Assembly (NCBI GenBank): GCA_903834675.1
Contig: CAILKC010000421.1
Coordinates: forward strand, 1-10,277
Reading direction: 5' to 3'
Source of the DNA: an uncultured Victivallales bacterium
Lineage (GTDB): Bacteria; Verrucomicrobiota; Lentisphaeria; Oligosphaerales; JAFGRS01
Length of the DNA stretch: 10,277 nt
Part shown: one piece after another, positions 8,035-10,277 of the stretch
Layout of the letters: each line of letters starts with the position of its first letter
How positions within the stretch are numbered: position 1 is the stretch's first letter
The notes under the pieces: model-generated
The model's database searches: none
What the model saw: the letters and a program-made list of their open reading frames with translations, nothing else
What the model was told of the DNA's origin: nothing
Made by a program: the position numbers and the translations under genes

Positions 8035-9894
8035 ATGCGCGAGATTGCCGAGGGAGTGTGGCTCGACAGCCAGGGCTACGCGATCACGGGGGTGCTGCTT
8101 GTCGGCACCGAGGCGCTGCTGATCAATGCCGTGCATCCCGGGCTGGTGGAACGCCTGCGGGCCGCGGGCGTGCAGCGGGTGGAGCGAGTGCTGTTCAACA
8201 GCCATCGGCGGGAACTGGCGGATGGGCTGCCCGAGGTCCTGGCGGAGTGGTCGCCCGAGGTGGTGGCGCCGCAGGCTGAACGCGAGCTGTTTGAGCACCC
8301 TGAGGCGTACTGGTCGGACGAGCGCTCCCGCTGGCGCCTGCTGTGCGGCCATGTGCCTTACCATGTCACCCACGTCAAGGCGGTGGCGGTGGCGCAGGGC
8401 GTGGCGGAGGGCGATGTCCTCCGCTGGCATGACTGGGAGATTCGGGTGCTGGCGACGCCGGGCTACACCGACGGCAGCGTGAGCTACCTGGTCCGCCGCG
8501 GCGCGGGGCCGGGGTTGGCGTTTACCGGAGATCTGATCTGGGGACCGGGAAAGGTCCGCGACCTCTACAGCCTGCAGCACGAGGTCATCCGTAACGGCCA
8601 CCGGGTGGGCGACTACCATGGGTTCATGGGCTCGATGTGGACCGTGCTGGAGAGCCTGGAGCGGGTGCTGGCACACGGTCCGGCACGGCTGGCGCCCGCT
8701 CACGGGGTGGTGATGGATCAACCGGCCGAGGCGGTGGCCCTGCTGCGGGCACGCTTCCAGACCGCCTACCACAACTACGTCAACATCTCGGCGCTGCGCT
8801 GGTACTTCCCGAAGTACTTCGCGGAGCAGAGCACGGACGACGACACGCTGCCGCGGCAGGAGACCTTCGGGATGCCGCCGAATGTGCTCCTTCTTAGCGG
8901 CACCACCTGGGCTCTGCGGGCGGACGACGGTCATGCCCTGTTGATCGATCCCTACAGCGAGGCGGCTCTGGCGGCGGCGGAGCAGGCTGTGGCGGCGGGG
9001 CAGATCGCCGCTTTCGACGGCATTTGGATCACCCATTTCCACTACGACCACCTGGATGGCGCCGAGAGGGCGCGGCGGCGCTTCGGCATCCCCGTCCTTA
9101 CCGACCAGACCTTGGCCGAAGTGGTCAGCCACCCGGAGCGCTTCTTCCTGACCTGTCTCTCGCCTCTGGCGGCAGAGGTCGCCTGTCCCACCCAGGATGG
9201 CCAAACCTGGCGCTGGCGTAACTATCGGCTCACGGCCTACCACTTCCCCGGACAAACGTATTATCACAGCGGCCTGCACGCGCTGCCGGACTCGGGCCCC
9301 AGCCTGTTCTTCGCCGGCGATGCGGTGACGCCCTGCGGCATTGACGACTACTGCGCCTGGAACCGCAATTGGCTGGGCGAGGGGGTCGGCTTCGACCGCT
9401 GCCTGAAGCTCTTGCGGGGGCTGAACCCCGACCTCATCTTCAACCAGCATGTCGCGGTCGGCTTTCGCTTCTCGGCCGCGGCCTATGAGTTGATGCTGCG
9501 CACGCTGCAGGAGCGCGAAGCCCTGTACTGTGCTCTCTTGCCCTGGGAGCACTCGAATTTCGGCACGGACGAGTATTGGGTCCATACCTACCCCTACGAA
9601 CAGGCGGTCGCGCCGGGGGAGGTCGCGGCGGTCGCGGTGTGCGTGTTCAATCATGCCGACGGCTATCGTGACATCCGCGTGGAGGCGGTGGCGCCGCCGG
9701 GCTGGGAGGCCGAGCCGGCCGCGCTGAACTGCCGGTGCGAACCGAAGCGGGAAGCGTCACTACGCTTTCGCCTGCGGGCGCCAAACGCGGCGGCGGGCCG
9801 GGTCATCGTGACCTTCAGCATCACCTACGGCGGAGTGGCGTTGGGATCCCTGCGAGAGTGCGTGCTGCGGGTGGAAGGGCGCCGGGGCGGGTGA
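8035..9894 (+). CDS. Tandem metallo-beta-lactamase-fold protein, first domain degenerate, with Ig-like tail
   Basis: This 619-residue protein has no signal peptide or membrane segment, so it is probably cytoplasmic. AGGAG (8023-8027) lies seven bases before ATG 8035. Two MBL-fold domains can be traced. In domain 1 (about 1-235) the HxHxDH site has become SHRREL: the ligand positions read Ser56, Arg58, Glu60 and Leu61, and the usual ATPGHTDG histidine is Tyr144. Asp166 (TGDLIWGPG) and His223 (APAHG) remain. Domain 2 (about 279-490) keeps THFHYDH (His334, His336, Asp338, His339), Asp429 (FFAGDA) and His472 (FNQHVAVGF). PGQTYYHSG carries Gln407 where many family members have His, with His411 nearby as a possible substitute. 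Residues about 520-618 look like an Ig/NEW3-like beta domain (VAPGEVAAVAVCVFNHADG ... VEAVAPPGWEAEPAA). Domain 2 is probably a metal-dependent hydrolase; domain 1 may be structural or regulatory. Its substrate is unknown. It follows the DUF6259 gene after 85 bases. Confidence 0.85.
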   Translation: MREIAEGVWLDSQGYAITGVLLVGTEALLINAVHPGLVERLRAAGVQRVERVLFNSHRRELADGLPEVLAEWSPEVVAPQAERELFEHPEAYWSDERSRWRLLCGHVPYHVTHVKAVAVAQGVAEGDVLRWHDWEIRVLATPGYTDGSVSYLVRRGAGPGLAFTGDLIWGPGKVRDLYSLQHEVIRNGHRVGDYHGFMGSMWTVLESLERVLAHGPARLAPAHGVVMDQPAEAVALLRARFQTAYHNYVNISALRWYFPKYFAEQSTDDDTLPRQETFGMPPNVLLLSGTTWALRADDGHALLIDPYSEAALAAAEQAVAAGQIAAFDGIWITHFHYDHLDGAERARRRFGIPVLTDQTLAEVVSHPERFFLTCLSPLAAEVACPTQDGQTWRWRNYRLTAYHFPGQTYYHSGLHALPDSGPSLFFAGDAVTPCGIDDYCAWNRNWLGEGVGFDRCLKLLRGLNPDLIFNQHVAVGFRFSAAAYELMLRTLQEREALYCALLPWEHSNFGTDEYWVHTYPYEQAVAPGEVAAVAVCVFNHADGYRDIRVEAVAPPGWEAEPAALNCRCEPKREASLRFRLRAPNAAAGRVIVTFSITYGGVALGSLRECVLRVEGRRGG

Positions 9895-10070
9895 TGGCGG
9901 CCTTGAGGCGCGGTCGGCGACCACGACCACGACCACGATGCCGAGTGACTACGCGACGACGGGGGGCTAATGCAGCGCCGTGGCGCGCCAGGCGTAGTCT
10001 GTCCGTGCTCCTTTGGGCGCAGGTCAGTTCCGTAGGTGGTGACTACTCAGGTCCTAGAGTTCAGGGTTCA
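9895..10070. other. Non-coding region after the last gene
   Basis: No credible gene was found. It contains the hexamer CGACCA repeated three times in tandem (9918-9935, plus a partial CGA) and a perfect 10-base palindrome TGGCGCGCCA (9981-9990). No hairpin followed by a T-run was seen, so transcription termination after the last gene is not explained by an intrinsic terminator visible here. Confidence 0.55.
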
Positions 10071-10277
10071 GCATCTCCAGCGCATTCCCTTGGAGAGACG
10101 CCTGGCCTCAGGCGAGCGGTGGAGCCCACCGCATCTCCACCAGACCGCGGTGGAGCCCACCGCATCTCCACCAGACCGCGGTGGAGCCCACCGCATCTCC
10201 ATGGTATTTTGGAGAGACGCCTGGCCTCAGGCGCGCGGTGGAGCCCACCGCATCTCCACCAGACCGCGGTGGAGCCC
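10071..10277. repeat. Nested tandem repeat, 31-base unit in 119-base period
   Basis: The string GGTGGAGCCC begins at 10118, 10149, 10180, 10237 and 10268: three copies spaced by 31, a gap of 57, then another spaced by 31 at the window edge. A second component, GGAGAGACGCCTGGCCTCAG, begins at 10092 and 10211, exactly 119 apart, so the 31-base units sit inside a 119-base higher-order repeat. Each component starts after GCATCTCCA (10071, 10193) and a variable A/T-richer linker. Each 31-base unit carries GCGGTGG-AGC-CCACCGC (7-bp stem, 3-base loop), for example 10116-10132. The other component carries CGCCTG-GCCT-CAGGCG (10099-10114, 10218-10233). There are no unique spacers, so it is not CRISPR, and 31 is not a multiple of three, so it is not a coding repeat. 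The array continues past the window. Confidence 0.9.

Noticed and set aside
8008..9654. Long minus-strand open frame (548 residues) opposite the MBL gene
   Set aside because: It has the same shadow pattern, while the plus frame contains clear MBL motifs.
10071..10277. CRISPR array
   Set aside because: The 31-base units are contiguous and nearly identical over their full length with no unique spacers, and no cas gene is present.
10071..10277. Coding repeat on the minus strand, where GGAG and ATG motifs recur
   Set aside because: The 31-base unit is not a multiple of three, so the reading frame shifts at each copy.

Overview
The window is GC-rich bacterial DNA with five intact genes, all on the + strand, between two non-coding repeat clusters. 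There is no rRNA, tRNA, CRISPR or transposase gene to fix the taxon. Large secreted beta-helix and DUF6259-type glycoside hydrolases, a CBM9-like tail domain and strong GGAG-type ribosome binding sites fit a polysaccharide-degrading, often uncultivated lineage such as Planctomycetota, Armatimonadota or Hydrogenedentota. That placement is inference only.

Layout: positions 1-169 hold a cluster of short palindromic REP-like elements, with two direct copies and one inverted copy of a 15-base hairpin core plus a strong 8-bp-stem hairpin. A leader without a recognisable promoter follows (170-329). Next come two fatty-acid condensing enzymes, a FabH-type ketoacyl-ACP synthase III (344-1327) and a FabF-type ketoacyl-ACP synthase II (1372-2619). 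They are 44 bases apart and both have complete catalytic residues. After a 128-base gap comes a second group: a secreted 951-residue beta-helix protein with a C-terminal CBM9-like domain (2748-5603), a 755-residue secreted DUF6259/TIM-barrel glycosidase-like protein (5682-7949), and a 619-residue protein with two metallo-beta-lactamase-fold domains and an Ig-like tail (8035-9894). Positions 9895-10070 look non-coding. From 10071 to the window edge there is a nested tandem repeat with a 31-base unit and a 119-base higher-order period, rich in hairpins.

How the genes may work together: FabH and FabF would start and extend fatty acyl chains on acyl carrier protein, but no ACP, malonyl transferase or reductase gene is present here. 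The two secreted proteins look like a small glycan-degradation module acting outside the cytoplasm. The metallo-hydrolase-like protein lacks a signal peptide and would be cytoplasmic. Its first domain has lost most metal ligands while the second keeps them, and it is the most unusual protein in the window. Gaps of 78 and 85 bases and the shared strand suggest, but do not prove, co-transcription of the last three genes.
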